Origin: JADKIH01 sp031417395
GTDB taxonomy: Bacteria; Bacteroidota; Bacteroidia; AKYH767-A; 2013-40CM-41-45
Assembly: GCA_031417395.1 (NCBI GenBank)
Contig: JANOVM010000057.1
Span: 80,886-144,885, forward strand
DNA: 64,000 bases
Direction: 5' to 3'
A program made the position numbers and the translations under genes. The notes beneath the pieces are model-generated. The model worked only from the letters and a program-made list of their open reading frames with translations. It made no database searches and was not told the origin of the DNA. The first letter of the stretch is position 1, and the number at the start of each line of letters is the position of its first letter. Below, in pieces: positions 7,338 through 16,140 of the stretch.

Positions 7338-8183
7338 TTATTCAACCACAAACGTACCATAGTCATATGATTTTTCCGCTACTATTTTATAAAAGTAAAC
7401 ACCTTTCGGGAAAGAACTGCAACTCAATATTAATTCATTATTATTGAAACTAGATTTGAAGATCAAAACTCCTTGAACGTCAAAGACCATCAGTAAATCT
7501 TTCTTATCTGAAAAGTCCTTAAGTTTAAAATTTACTTGAAATTTTGTTGGATTTGGAAAAACATCAACTCCTGTCAAATGATTTATATCTGTCAAAGTAG
7601 TAATGCAAGATGAGAACGGTGGATTATATACTGTTGAGGTATCTCCAACCATACAGGATAATTGATCGTTTCCTGAAACACATGCCAGTTCTAAGGGCTT
7701 CAAGAGATAATTCAAACTTCCAACTCCTTCAATCCAAACAGTCCATGAATCAAAGTGTAATTGCCTTCGATAACCATCGACGGTCAAAACTGAATCAACA
7801 CCAACAACTGTGACTGTATCATTCAAACACACCGAACCGCCAAATGGATGGACAATAATGTCTCCTAAATTCAAATTAAAATTGTATAACTCATATTCAG
7901 TTGAGGATGTATCCGGATAAAAATATACTATCTTATTGCTTTCTCTAATTCCTCCTACATATAAATTATTGAAATATATTTTGCTATATGCCACACCTGA
8001 AATAAGAGAATCCCCATTCAATATATATAAATTAAAATTCGAAGTCGGTTGACCGAAATCATCGAAATACTGGTAATTCCAAGTACCATAGTTTGAAGGA
8101 AAAGATCGGTACAATGAAGTTTGACCATAACCTATTCTGAATAATAATAATAAAAGTAAGATGCTAAGAAAATGTTTTCCCAT
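7338..8183 (-). CDS. Secreted protein with T9SS sorting tail
   Basis: This 281-aa protein has a signal peptide (MGKHFLSILLLLLLFRIGYG, then Q). Its central domain has the landmarks GDSLISGVAYSKIYFN, YNFNLNLGDII, DSVLTVDGYRRQLHF and WIEGVGSLNY. These occur in the same order in the protein at 28346-29269, so the two share a domain of unknown function. The C-terminus is a T9SS tail: VDVFPNPTKFQ, then MVFDVQGV, then FPKGVYFYKI. The gene is flanked by 15-bp inverted repeats (7323-7337 and 8196-8210, GTTACAAGCARTGCT) and by attC-like hairpins, so it looks like a cassette carrying a cell-surface cargo gene. Function unknown. Confidence 0.8.
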   Translation of the reverse strand: MGKHFLSILLLLLLFRIGYGQTSLYRSFPSNYGTWNYQYFDDFGQPTSNFNLYILNGDSLISGVAYSKIYFNNLYVGGIRESNKIVYFYPDTSSTEYELYNFNLNLGDIIVHPFGGSVCLNDTVTVVGVDSVLTVDGYRRQLHFDSWTVWIEGVGSLNYLLKPLELACVSGNDQLSCMVGDTSTVYNPPFSSCITTLTDINHLTGVDVFPNPTKFQVNFKLKDFSDKKDLLMVFDVQGVLIFKSSFNNNELILSCSSFPKGVYFYKIVAEKSYDYGTFVVE

Positions 8184-8195
8184 GGTTTTTATTTT

Positions 8196-8297
8196 AGCAT
8201 TGCTTGTAACAATTTATATACGCAACCAATTCCGCATATCCACCAATATAAATGGATATGTGCAACTGCTTGTGCATATTTCTTGCGTATATATTTG
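8196..8297 (-). repeat. attC-like nested stem-loop upstream of the T9SS cassette gene
   Basis: The outer arms TATATACGCAA (8215-8225) and TTGCGTATATA (8283-8293) pair perfectly. The inner arms CATATCCA (8235-8242) and TGGATATG (8253-8260) also pair. On the gene side it ends in AGCATTGCTTGTAAC (8196-8210), the inverted partner of the repeat at 7323-7337. It resembles the 7231 hairpin in architecture more than in sequence. Confidence 0.4.
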
Positions 8298-8420
8298 TTT
8301 TCTCCCTCACCCTGCTTTCATTTCAAACAATTTTGACTTTATGCAATGCCTCATGTTTAAGGAAATACTTTAAATAATATATGTCAATTATTAAAATGCT
8401 TTAATACCCAATCTTCCTCA

Positions 8421-10103
8421 CTAAAACGTAACCTCTTTCTCCACCACCTCTTTCCCCCTCTTCACCCTCACCTTCGTACTATCCCCGTGACTGAATTTCC
8501 CCAGTGCTTTCATATAACTCATCATATCGACTACTTTGTTTTCGCCTAGTTGAATTACGATGTCTCCGGGAAGCAGTCCTGCTTTGGAAGCCGGTTTTCC
8601 GTCGGAGACTCCGTCAATGCGCATGCCTTCGCCTTCAAAAGCGTAGTCGGGTATGACGCCAAGGGTAACTTTAAATCTTGGTACTTCATCAGAGCTGTCG
8701 CTTTTCGTCTGTAAAAATGGAAGCTTGTCTGAATTATCGAGTCGGAGAAGAACATTTTCAATCATCTTAACAATCATTACAGCGCCTTCGTAATTTATTT
8801 TATCTTCATCGTCGCTGGGTTTATGATAGTCCGCATGACTGCCGCTGAAAAAATGCAGGACAGGAATATTCTGCAGGTAAAAAGAAGTATGGTCGCTGGG
8901 TCCTATGCCTGAATCGGTTTCTTTTATGTTAAAATAATTTCCTTTCGCTGAGTCGAGAACGGCTTTCCAGCTATTCGTAGTTCCTGTGCCATTTATAATA
9001 AGCGTTTTTTCATCGGGCTTGAGTCTGCCAAGCATGTCCATGTTTATCATGTAGTTTACATTCTTGAGATCGATGGTCGGATGCTTAACGAAATAATTAG
9101 AGCCAAGCAATCCCTTCTCTTCTCCACTGAAAGCAATGAAAAGGTAGTTGCTTTTTTTCAGCGAAGTAGACTTTACATATTTAGCAAGTTCAATTAATGC
9201 AGCTGTTCCGCTGGCATTGTCGTCGGCACCGTTATGAATTGCACGCGGTCCGCGATATAGTGAACCGTCATCACCATAACCCAAATGATCGTAGTGTGCT
9301 CCGATTACAACTGTTTTGGAAGAACGATTGTCAATGTAGCCGATTACATTATTTCCCTTTTTTTCGATTTTAATAATATCCGTTCCCAAAGTGCAATTGG
9401 TGACTACGCTGTCTTTTAAAACTCTTGCAGCTTTTTTATTTGCAAAAATTACAGGTATGGATGCAGGTGTTGTCCTGTTCTTCCAATCGGCAACAGGGTC
9501 AGCAAGGGATGTATCGCTGTTAATGAAAATTACGGCTGATGCACCACGCGTTACTGCTTCGTCAATTTTCTTTCGCAGGTCTGTCCAGTCACCGAACTTA
9601 CCATGAGGATCGTTACCATCGGGTGTTCCGGTTTCAATAATGAATATTTTTTTTGCAATGTTTAGTTTGCCTTTATAGTCTTCGCGTTTATTTTTAATAT
9701 CGTTAATACCATATCCGACTCTGGCTACATAGCCGGTTATTGATCCGTTGGAAGAATATGGTAAAGGGTAGAAATCAACACCGGGTGTATATATGTTTGA
9801 GTTTACAATTAGCTGTGTGCCAGGACCGTTTTCTGCGCCTGCTGTGAAAGGAAACTCCTGAAGAAATTTATCTTCTCCTTTTGGTTTGAGTCCTGCTTTT
9901 TTAAATGCTTTTTGGATGTATTCATTCGCTTTTTTCTCTCCGGGAGTTCCGGTTTCTCTTCCTTCAAAAGCGTCGGAGGCCAGCGTTGATATATGCTCTT
10001 TGAGATTTTTTTTAAGTTGTTCGTCGCTGACGGGAAGGTAGCTCGTACTTTTGCAGGAGACAATACCGATGAGGAGGAGAAGAAGGAGGTGTTTTTTTAA
10101 CAT
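8421..10103 (-). CDS. M28-family zinc aminopeptidase lipoprotein with PA and PDZ domains
   Basis: The 560-aa product starts with a lipoprotein signal (GIVSC, Cys17). A protease-associated domain spans roughly residues 90-245. The M28 peptidase core follows with its dinuclear-zinc residues visible: His270-x-Asp272, Asp294/295 in ADDNASG, Glu328-329 in SGEEKGLLG, Asp356 in NMDMLGR and His427 in DYHKPSD. A PDZ domain occupies about residues 470-560, a common arrangement in Bacteroidota. It probably trims peptides in the periplasm or at the outer membrane. A TAACTTTG element (minus strand, 10118-10111) lies seven bases upstream of the ATG, implying a very short leader. It stands alone and faces away from the next gene. 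Confidence 0.9.
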   Translation of the reverse strand: MLKKHLLLLLLIGIVSCKSTSYLPVSDEQLKKNLKEHISTLASDAFEGRETGTPGEKKANEYIQKAFKKAGLKPKGEDKFLQEFPFTAGAENGPGTQLIVNSNIYTPGVDFYPLPYSSNGSITGYVARVGYGINDIKNKREDYKGKLNIAKKIFIIETGTPDGNDPHGKFGDWTDLRKKIDEAVTRGASAVIFINSDTSLADPVADWKNRTTPASIPVIFANKKAARVLKDSVVTNCTLGTDIIKIEKKGNNVIGYIDNRSSKTVVIGAHYDHLGYGDDGSLYRGPRAIHNGADDNASGTAALIELAKYVKSTSLKKSNYLFIAFSGEEKGLLGSNYFVKHPTIDLKNVNYMINMDMLGRLKPDEKTLIINGTGTTNSWKAVLDSAKGNYFNIKETDSGIGPSDHTSFYLQNIPVLHFFSGSHADYHKPSDDEDKINYEGAVMIVKMIENVLLRLDNSDKLPFLQTKSDSSDEVPRFKVTLGVIPDYAFEGEGMRIDGVSDGKPASKAGLLPGDIVIQLGENKVVDMMSYMKALGKFSHGDSTKVRVKRGKEVVEKEVTF

Positions 10104-10188
10104 AGTGTTGCAAAGTTAATTTAAAATGCAATAAGAAAACAGGTGGTTTTAATTTCTGTGTTGGGTGCTTTTTGATAGATTTTTTTTA

Positions 10189-10274
10189 ACCGCAAAGTTC
10201 ACAGAAGCAATTAGTGAGAAAGATGCAATTTTTTCTTTGCGAATCTTTGCGAAAATCTTTGCGAACTTTGCGGT
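10189..10274. repeat. Inverted repeat with TTTGCGAA-type units
   Basis: The arms ACCGCAAAGTTC (10189-10200) and GAACTTTGCGGT (10263-10274) are perfectly complementary over 12 bp. The interval contains repeated CTTTGCGAA units. It lies between two divergent genes and probably forms a long hairpin; copies of this CGCAAAG type are common in Bacteroidota intergenic DNA. Confidence 0.7.
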
Positions 10275-10324
10275 AAAAATCCGACAACTACTAATACCCA
10301 CCCAACCCCACCACAAAGAAACCC

Positions 10325-10332
10325 TATCTTTG
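10325..10332 (+). promoter_or_regulatory. TATCTTTG promoter element upstream of the DUF6973-like gene
   Basis: TATCTTTG matches TAnnTTTG and lies 15 bp before the ATG at 10348. It rules against the longer frame that begins at 10165. No good TTG box is seen at the expected distance. Confidence 0.4.
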
Positions 10333-10347
10333 TCCCAACTTACTTCA

Positions 10348-10974
10348 ATGCGTATTTTCATTATTTATTTATTCTTAACTACAACTTTTGCCCAAGCACA
10401 GAAGCCCACAATCTCTTTCTCAAAACTTACCTGCCCGGAAAAAATGTGGGTGGTTTTACATCCCTTTATAGCCAGTAAAACGCGTAAGTTAACAAACGAA
10501 GCAGTATCAGTATCCAATGAAATGAAAAAGGACTCCGCTCTTGATGGCGACGCTTCCGGCGGACAAGTCGATGCTTTCCGTCATGGGTATTGGATGGCTT
10601 TATTGTCCAAAAATATTTGCTGGAAAAAAGCATTACGTCTCGGAAAAGCTCATGAAAAAGGAAGTTTTAAAAAATACAAAAAAGGTATTGCCGACGAAGA
10701 AGGCAGCCGCCCCGATTCCGTTTCCTCTGAAATGGATCTTTATAATAATAACGTTGGTATTACCTTAGGACGCAGCAATAGGAAAGTAAGTAACGACAAC
10801 TTAAGAATGATTGTTAAAAATGCCGTTTTATCAGGTAAAATGATGATCATTTTCAAGAATGCAGAAGGTATTGCCCTGGATAGCCTTGGCAAACCCATTG
10901 ATTTTTCAGGATTGGAAAATTATTGGAGGGTGCCGAAAATCCTTGTCAGTTCTGATAAAACAAATTATCAATAA
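10348..10974 (+). CDS. Secreted DUF6973-like protein
   Basis: I start this 208-aa protein at the ATG at 10348. A signal peptide (MRIFIIYLFLTTTFAQAQ) begins there, and a TATCTTTG promoter element and a palindromic repeat occupy the upstream part of the longer frame. The mature part contains QVDAFRHGYWMALLSK, a lysine-rich helix with KAHEKGS, and SEMDLYNNNVGI. The pattern DAFRH...AHE...MDLxNN is typical of the DUF6973 family, which has conserved His/Asp/Asn residues suggestive of a hydrolase but no established activity. It is probably periplasmic. It stands alone in front of aminopeptidase P, 51 bp away, and may be co-transcribed with it. Confidence 0.65.
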   Translation: MRIFIIYLFLTTTFAQAQKPTISFSKLTCPEKMWVVLHPFIASKTRKLTNEAVSVSNEMKKDSALDGDASGGQVDAFRHGYWMALLSKNICWKKALRLGKAHEKGSFKKYKKGIADEEGSRPDSVSSEMDLYNNNVGITLGRSNRKVSNDNLRMIVKNAVLSGKMMIIFKNAEGIALDSLGKPIDFSGLENYWRVPKILVSSDKTNYQ

Positions 10975-11025
10975 ATATTCGTATCATTCACAGTATTTTT
11001 TATTTTTACAGGATAATAGAAATTT

Positions 11026-12333
11026 ATGAAATACCTACCCATAGACAAGAACCTGTTTATTGAAAACAGAAAAAAATTTAAATCCCACCTTCTGACAGAC
11101 TCAATAGCCATTTTTCATTCCAACGATGAAATGCCCAGGAGCGGTGATCAGAATTTTCCTTTCCGTCAACAGCCAGATCTGTTCTGGCTGAGCGGAATTG
11201 ACCAGGAGCAAACGGTATTGATATTGGCTCCAAACCATCCTATAGCTGAATATAGGGAGGTGCTTTTTCTTCGCAAAACCAATGAACACATCGCTGTTTG
11301 GGAAGGACATAAATACACTAAAGAAGAAGCAAGAGAAGCCAGCGGAATCCAAAACATTTATTGGACCGACGATCTGAAAGCAATTCTTCCACTGCTCATG
11401 CATCATTCTTCGAATGTATATATCAATCTCAATGAAAACGATCGTTTCACAACAGAGGTTGTTTATCGCGACGAGCGTTTTGCTAATGAACTTAAAAGCA
11501 AATATCCCAACCACCACTATGAGCGTTCCGGACCAATCATGGCTAAATTACGCTGTATAAAATCGGAAGCAGAAGTAAAATTAATCAGCCGCGCTTGTGA
11601 CATTACCGATAAAGCTTTTCGAAAAGTTTTACAAAAGACAAGACCGGGTATTATGGAATATGAAATCGAAGCTGAAATCATTCATACATTCACCGCTAAT
11701 CGCGCCAATGGTCATGCCTATTATCCGATTATAGCCAGCGGAGCCAGCGCTTGTGTTCTTCACTACAACGACAATAACAAAGAATGCAAGGATGGCGAAG
11801 TCATTTTAATGGATTTTGGTGCTGAATATGCCAACTACGCTGCTGATCTTACGCGTTGCATACCTGTTAGCGGCCGCTTTACCAAACGTCAAAAAGATGT
11901 TTACAATGCTGTGCTGCGTGTTATGCGTGCTGCCATTAAGATGCTCGTTATTGGAAATACCATTCCCAAATATCATGAAGAGGTCGGCAAAATCATGGAG
12001 CAGGAGTTGATTGGCCTTGGTTTATTGAATAAATCGGAAGTTGAAAAACAAGATCCAAAACTACCGTTGTACAAAAAATATTTCATGCACGGCACGTCCC
12101 ATTTTCTTGGTCTCGACGTTCACGATATTGGAAACCGTTATCAGCCTATGCAGGCAGGAATGATCTTTACCTGTGAGCCGGGCATTTACATTCCAGAAGA
12201 AGGTCTGGGTATTCGCATAGAAAACGATATACTGATTACTGAAAAAGGTCCTGTAGATTTAATGGCACACATTCCCATTGAAGCCGATGAGATTGAAGAA
12301 TTAATGGCAAAGCAGAATGTCGCTGTTCATTAA
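11026..12333 (+). CDS. pepP: Xaa-Pro aminopeptidase (aminopeptidase P, M24B)
   Basis: The 435-aa protein combines an N-terminal AMP_N creatinase-like domain (about residues 1-160) with a pita-bread M24 catalytic domain. All five metal ligands of aminopeptidase P can be placed: Asp263 (LMDFGAEY), Asp274 (AADLTR), His359 (HGTSHFLGLDVHD), Glu384 (CEPGIYI) and Glu399 (RIENDIL). His366 in the same block matches the second conserved His. The enzyme removes an N-terminal residue that precedes proline and acts in the cytoplasm. Length and motifs match full-length bacterial PepP. I see no promoter element directly upstream. Confidence 0.93.
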   Translation: MKYLPIDKNLFIENRKKFKSHLLTDSIAIFHSNDEMPRSGDQNFPFRQQPDLFWLSGIDQEQTVLILAPNHPIAEYREVLFLRKTNEHIAVWEGHKYTKEEAREASGIQNIYWTDDLKAILPLLMHHSSNVYINLNENDRFTTEVVYRDERFANELKSKYPNHHYERSGPIMAKLRCIKSEAEVKLISRACDITDKAFRKVLQKTRPGIMEYEIEAEIIHTFTANRANGHAYYPIIASGASACVLHYNDNNKECKDGEVILMDFGAEYANYAADLTRCIPVSGRFTKRQKDVYNAVLRVMRAAIKMLVIGNTIPKYHEEVGKIMEQELIGLGLLNKSEVEKQDPKLPLYKKYFMHGTSHFLGLDVHDIGNRYQPMQAGMIFTCEPGIYIPEEGLGIRIENDILITEKGPVDLMAHIPIEADEIEELMAKQNVAVH

Positions 12334-12362
12334 ATGTGCAATTTTTTATTGAATGCTTTCTT

Positions 12363-12412
12363 GAAAAAATATTACCGGGGCAATATATTTTGCCGAAGCA
12401 TTATTAATTAAT
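12363..12412. repeat. Short stem-loop resembling the attC-like element
   Basis: GCCGAAGCATTATT, as in the 7231 hairpin, occurs in the spacer after pepP. It can pair through AAGCATT with AATGCTT upstream and encloses a GGCAA/TTGCC mini-stem. It could equally be a weak terminator for pepP. The resemblance is short and may be chance. Confidence 0.25.
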
Positions 12413-12425
12413 AAACATTTTTTCT

Positions 12426-12926
12426 ATGCTTAAAGCCACATTACTTCGCTATACCGATTACAATTACTGGGCAAATGAACTTCTGCTTAAATTAATCGAA
12501 AATAAAATAAGCAATGCCAAGCTTGATAAGGAAATAGTGAGCAGCTTTCCTTCTTTGCGCAAAACCGTTTATCACCTTTGGGATGCAGAATTTATCTGGA
12601 TAAAAAGATTAAAAGGTGAGTCCTTAAATGATTGGCCAAGCAAATCTTTTAACGGAACATTTTCGGAAGCAAAAGAAAAAATTCTGGCTCGGGATAAAGA
12701 ATTTATTCATTTTATGGAAAATTCAGATGATGAGCAATTGTCTTTGCCTTTTACATATCATAATATCGAAGGGAAACCTTTTACCAATCCTGTTTGGGAG
12801 TCTGTTTTGCATTGTATGAATCACAGCACGTATCATCGGGGACAAATTGTTACTATGTTAAGACAGCTTGAAGTTGCAGATATTCCATCTACAGATTATA
12901 TTAATTATTGCAGGGTAAAGAAGTAG
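12426..12926 (+). CDS. DinB-family four-helix protein
   Basis: This 166-aa protein has the DinB/YfiT-like four-helix-bundle pattern. The expected metal-binding histidines are present: one in VYHLWDAEFIW near residue 50, and two in NHSTYHRGQIVTML near residues 134-138. DinB-like enzymes include thiol-dependent S-transferases and many uncharacterised stress proteins, so no substrate can be assigned. It appears full length and monocistronic, 92 bp after pepP. The ATG at 12426 is the natural start because the family's first helix begins at once (LLRYTDYNYWANELLL). Confidence 0.85.
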   Translation: MLKATLLRYTDYNYWANELLLKLIENKISNAKLDKEIVSSFPSLRKTVYHLWDAEFIWIKRLKGESLNDWPSKSFNGTFSEAKEKILARDKEFIHFMENSDDEQLSLPFTYHNIEGKPFTNPVWESVLHCMNHSTYHRGQIVTMLRQLEVADIPSTDYINYCRVKK

Positions 12927-13105
12927 AAAGAACTTTCAATCTTTAAAGGAAGATAGATGTAGAGATTTTATTTCTTTCTATAATATTTTTTTTAGATTCA
13001 GATTATTGGCGAAGTCAGAAAATATTGATTTTAAAGATTGTAAGAAAAACATGAAATTTCTTTGATTTTTACTGAACTTATTTCGACCTCTTCTGTAAAA
13101 TAGAT

Positions 13106-13864
13106 ATGAGGATTTTGTTGATTCTTGTTTTTATTTACAGCTTAAATTCTTGTAAGAAGGAAACGCAAAGCGAGAATATATACTCCCAACAAAGTGATAG
13201 TGATTCAGTCATCATTCAAAATAATAATTATTTTGATCTTCCCGCTGATTCCGCGCCGAGATTTGTAAATGTTTCTTACATAGATTTGAATAAAATCACA
13301 AGAATCAGTCGTTTCCGTTCCGGGATTGGCCACGATTACTCTGACGATTTTGAATTTTGCAGAAGCATGAAGCATTATTTTGATCCCGGTATTTACTCGA
13401 ACGATACCATTCGTATTTTTTCGCCTGTAAATGGAAAAATAGTGAGGATGTTTTCTGAATGGGCGGGAAACCAAATTCAAATACGAAGCACCGATTTCCC
13501 TGCATTTACTTTCATATTGTTTCATGTGAATTCATTTCCATCTGTTCAGGAAAACGTAGACGTACAGCCGGGACAACTCCTGGGATATCATATAGGAAAC
13601 ATGACTATGTCAGATATTGCCGTAAAGGTTAATACTTCTGTAAACGGTCCAAAAGCTGACTCGATTTCTCAACCGGGGCTTCGTTTGTTTTCAATCTTTC
13701 AATTAATGAGTGATTCACTTTTTAACAATTTTCAACTGAAAGGAATTGCAAATCGAAACGACATGATAATTTCCGAAGAGGATAGGAATAGTAGTCCACT
13801 GAATTGTAATGGAGAGGTTTTTCAAAATGAAGGCTTGTTGCAAAACTGGATAACCCTTCAATAA
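13106..13864 (+). CDS. Lipoprotein with degenerate M23-like fold
   Basis: The 252-aa product has a lipoprotein signal (FIYSLNSCKK, Cys16). Residues ~70-200 follow the course of an M23/LytM beta-barrel: SGIGHDYSDDFE, FSPVNGKIVRM, an aromatic strand ending ILFHVNSF, and VQPGQLLGYHIGN. The Zn-binding set of active M23 endopeptidases (H-x(n)-D and a C-terminal H-x-H) is only partly matched, since the last motif reads FHVN instead of HxH. It is therefore probably a non-catalytic relative, possibly a binding or regulatory protein of the envelope. It is monocistronic; no partner gene suggests a pathway. Confidence 0.6.
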   Translation: MRILLILVFIYSLNSCKKETQSENIYSQQSDSDSVIIQNNNYFDLPADSAPRFVNVSYIDLNKITRISRFRSGIGHDYSDDFEFCRSMKHYFDPGIYSNDTIRIFSPVNGKIVRMFSEWAGNQIQIRSTDFPAFTFILFHVNSFPSVQENVDVQPGQLLGYHIGNMTMSDIAVKVNTSVNGPKADSISQPGLRLFSIFQLMSDSLFNNFQLKGIANRNDMIISEEDRNSSPLNCNGEVFQNEGLLQNWITLQ

Positions 13865-13922
13865 CCATTTAAAAAACATTTTGAATGCAAAATATTTATT
13901 TAAAGAGTCAACTAAAAATTAT

Positions 13923-14654
13923 TTAAAACCGAATAGGCAAATTACTCCTTACAAACACAGCTTTACCTTTTTGTTTACCGGGAGACCATGCAGGCATGTT
14001 TCTGACTAAACGAACGGCTTCTTTATCGCAGGCATTTCCAACACCACGTGAAACATAAGGAAATAATACTTTTCCTTTTGGACTAATTAAAAAGTTGACA
14101 TAAACAGTGCCTTTTAAATTTCCGGGAGGGCGTTTTAGATTTGCCGATAAATATTCAAATAATTTTTGTTCACCACCGGGAAATGCCGGCATAACTTCAA
14201 CAACGGTTTTTGCATTTTGTTGTGCTGAAGCATCTGCACTTTTGCTTTGCCCGAACATTTTATGGTATTCTTTTGACGAAATAGTATAATCAGTGATTGT
14301 CATAGCTCCATGACAATGACCGTCAAGAATGTTGAACATTTCTGTATCACCAAGTGCTAAAACAGCACTCCAGTCGCGGCAGGCACTCAGCGTATCACTC
14401 AGAGCCCAGTTTGCAACGCCTCTTCTGAAATATGCTTTGCGATCGGATTCGTCTTTACTAATTTCACTACTGAAAAATTTATTGGCTTCGCTGAAATTCC
14501 CGGTTTGAATAAGTTGTACGCCCTGATCAACATCAGGGGTAGTCTGATCACTCAACAAACTTTTAACAAGTGAATCCTTATCAAGATTACTCTGTGCATT
14601 TAAAAACTGTGGAAGAATAAAAATAAGGAACAGTGTTGTAATATTTCTAAACAT
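13923..14654 (-). CDS. Secreted TPR plus TonB C-terminal domain protein
   Basis: I use the ATG at 14654, eight codons inside the longest frame, because it starts the signal peptide MFRNITTLFLIFILPQFLNA. The mature protein has helical TPR-like repeats (around GNFSEANKFFSSEI and KAYFRRGVANWALSD). After VVEVMPAFPGGEQKLFEYL it has a TonB C-terminal domain (LKGTVYVNFLISPKGKV, GNACDKEAVRLVRNMPAWSP). That domain binds TonB boxes in energy transducers. Here there is no N-terminal membrane anchor of TonB type, so it is a secreted TonB-C relative rather than a classical energy transducer. Such hybrids are frequent in Bacteroidota; their job is unclear. Confidence 0.75.
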   Translation of the reverse strand: MFRNITTLFLIFILPQFLNAQSNLDKDSLVKSLLSDQTTPDVDQGVQLIQTGNFSEANKFFSSEISKDESDRKAYFRRGVANWALSDTLSACRDWSAVLALGDTEMFNILDGHCHGAMTITDYTISSKEYHKMFGQSKSADASAQQNAKTVVEVMPAFPGGEQKLFEYLSANLKRPPGNLKGTVYVNFLISPKGKVLFPYVSRGVGNACDKEAVRLVRNMPAWSPGKQKGKAVFVRSNLPIRF

Positions 14655-14707
14655 AATGAAGCATTTAATGATTTTCAAATATATTGTTTTTTTTAGATTA
14701 TGAAAAA

Positions 14708-15904
14708 TTAACTGCTGCTAACAGGTATGATTTTCGGTACTACAAGCCAAAATCCGGTCAAAGTAATCAAAGAAAAGGCCCCCATTGTCCACCAAAGCAT
14801 ATCAAAACCCCACCGGGTCACAATTCCTGTTCCAATGATTGGAGCAAGAATAAAAGCTGCCGACCATGCTGTTGAATACATTCCTGTAATAACTCCGCGA
14901 TTGGTTTCATTTGCTTTTGAAACAGCAACCGTCATCATAAATGGCATGGCAAAGATTTCCGAAAAACTAAGGACTATCATTGAAACAATGAGGATAACCG
15001 GCGAACTGAAAAAATTCAACATCACCAAACCCAATCCGCCAAGCATTACACCCGATATGATAATTTTTTTCGGATGAACAGTGTTTTCAAGTTTGAAAAC
15101 AAGCATCATTTCAAAAATAAAAACGATAAGTCCGTTAAGCGCTAAAAGATAGCCGGTATCCTTTTTGGGAAGATGATGTACCTGATCGTAAAACAATGGT
15201 AACGTGCAAAAAAGCTGGAAGAAAATAATTGCATAAAACATACAAAGCATAATATAAAGCATAAAGACGGGACTTCTTAAGGGAGATGCAGAAGAAGATG
15301 GAGCTTTTTTAGTGAACGTTGTTGATTTGATTTTAGCATGGAAATAAAAGTACAATACTATTCCTGCTGCTATACTAGTAAGTCCATCACCAATGAATAT
15401 TAAGCGAAAGGAATAGCCAACCAATATACCTGCTACGGCCGGGCCTATTCCGGCACCCAGATTTACTGCCATTCGTATTAATGAAAAAGATCGTGTCATA
15501 CTTTCGGGCTTGGCGAATGAACTAATCGCTGACGACATAGCAGGGCGTAACAAATCTAAAAGTGTACTGGTAACAAGCATACCTATGCATATTGCTTCAA
15601 AACTGTTTAACCAGACAAGACAAACACATGAAATTCCTCCCATGATTAAACTGAAAAGTTGAACACCAAAATACCCAAAGCGATCACTTAGCCAACCGCC
15701 ACTCAAAGAACCAATCATGCTTCCTAAGCCAAAAAAGGCAGCAACAATTCCCGCTTGCGAAACAGTAAAGTTTCTGTCTGTTGTTAGGTACAATGTCATA
15801 AAAGGTAATACCATCATACCGCTTCGGTTCACAAGTGTGACCAAAGCCAGAATCCAGGTTTCGCGGGAAAGGCCACTGTATGATTTTCGAAGGAGGTTTA
15901 ACAC
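14708..15904 (-). CDS. MFS efflux-type transporter
   Basis: The 398-aa protein has about twelve transmembrane segments. Typical MFS landmarks appear: GSLSGGWLSDRFGYFGVQLF between TM2 and TM3, and a matching second-half loop after TM8. Proline and glycine-rich GPAVAGIL in TM5 resembles the antiporter motif C of drug/H+ exporters, so an efflux role is plausible but substrate unknown. The gene starts with GTG at 15904. It converges on no neighbour and is separated from the TonB-C gene by 53 bp, so co-transcription in that order (transporter first) is possible. Confidence 0.75.
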   Translation of the reverse strand: MLNLLRKSYSGLSRETWILALVTLVNRSGMMVLPFMTLYLTTDRNFTVSQAGIVAAFFGLGSMIGSLSGGWLSDRFGYFGVQLFSLIMGGISCVCLVWLNSFEAICIGMLVTSTLLDLLRPAMSSAISSFAKPESMTRSFSLIRMAVNLGAGIGPAVAGILVGYSFRLIFIGDGLTSIAAGIVLYFYFHAKIKSTTFTKKAPSSSASPLRSPVFMLYIMLCMFYAIIFFQLFCTLPLFYDQVHHLPKKDTGYLLALNGLIVFIFEMMLVFKLENTVHPKKIIISGVMLGGLGLVMLNFFSSPVILIVSMIVLSFSEIFAMPFMMTVAVSKANETNRGVITGMYSTAWSAAFILAPIIGTGIVTRWGFDMLWWTMGAFSLITLTGFWLVVPKIIPVSSS

Positions 15905-16140
15905 AATAAATTTTAATCAATAAATCGGCAGGCAAAAGTAATATAATAAGGACAATTAAGATAAAGGCTAAATTTAAGCTAAATCTAAGTATCTAAAATA
16001 ATTTAAAACTTTTTTATTGATAAGAAATTAATAATATTGTACACTTGATTTTCACAATAGTGTAGTTCAGTTAACACTTTAAAAAACGAGGCGGTACCGA
16101 AAAGCCTGACGAGTAGGAAAAAAATAAATCAAAAAATAAA

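Noticed and set aside
10165..10347. 61-codon N-terminal extension of the DUF6973-like gene
   Set aside because: The interval holds an inverted repeat and a TATCTTTG element, and a signal peptide starts at the ATG at 10348.
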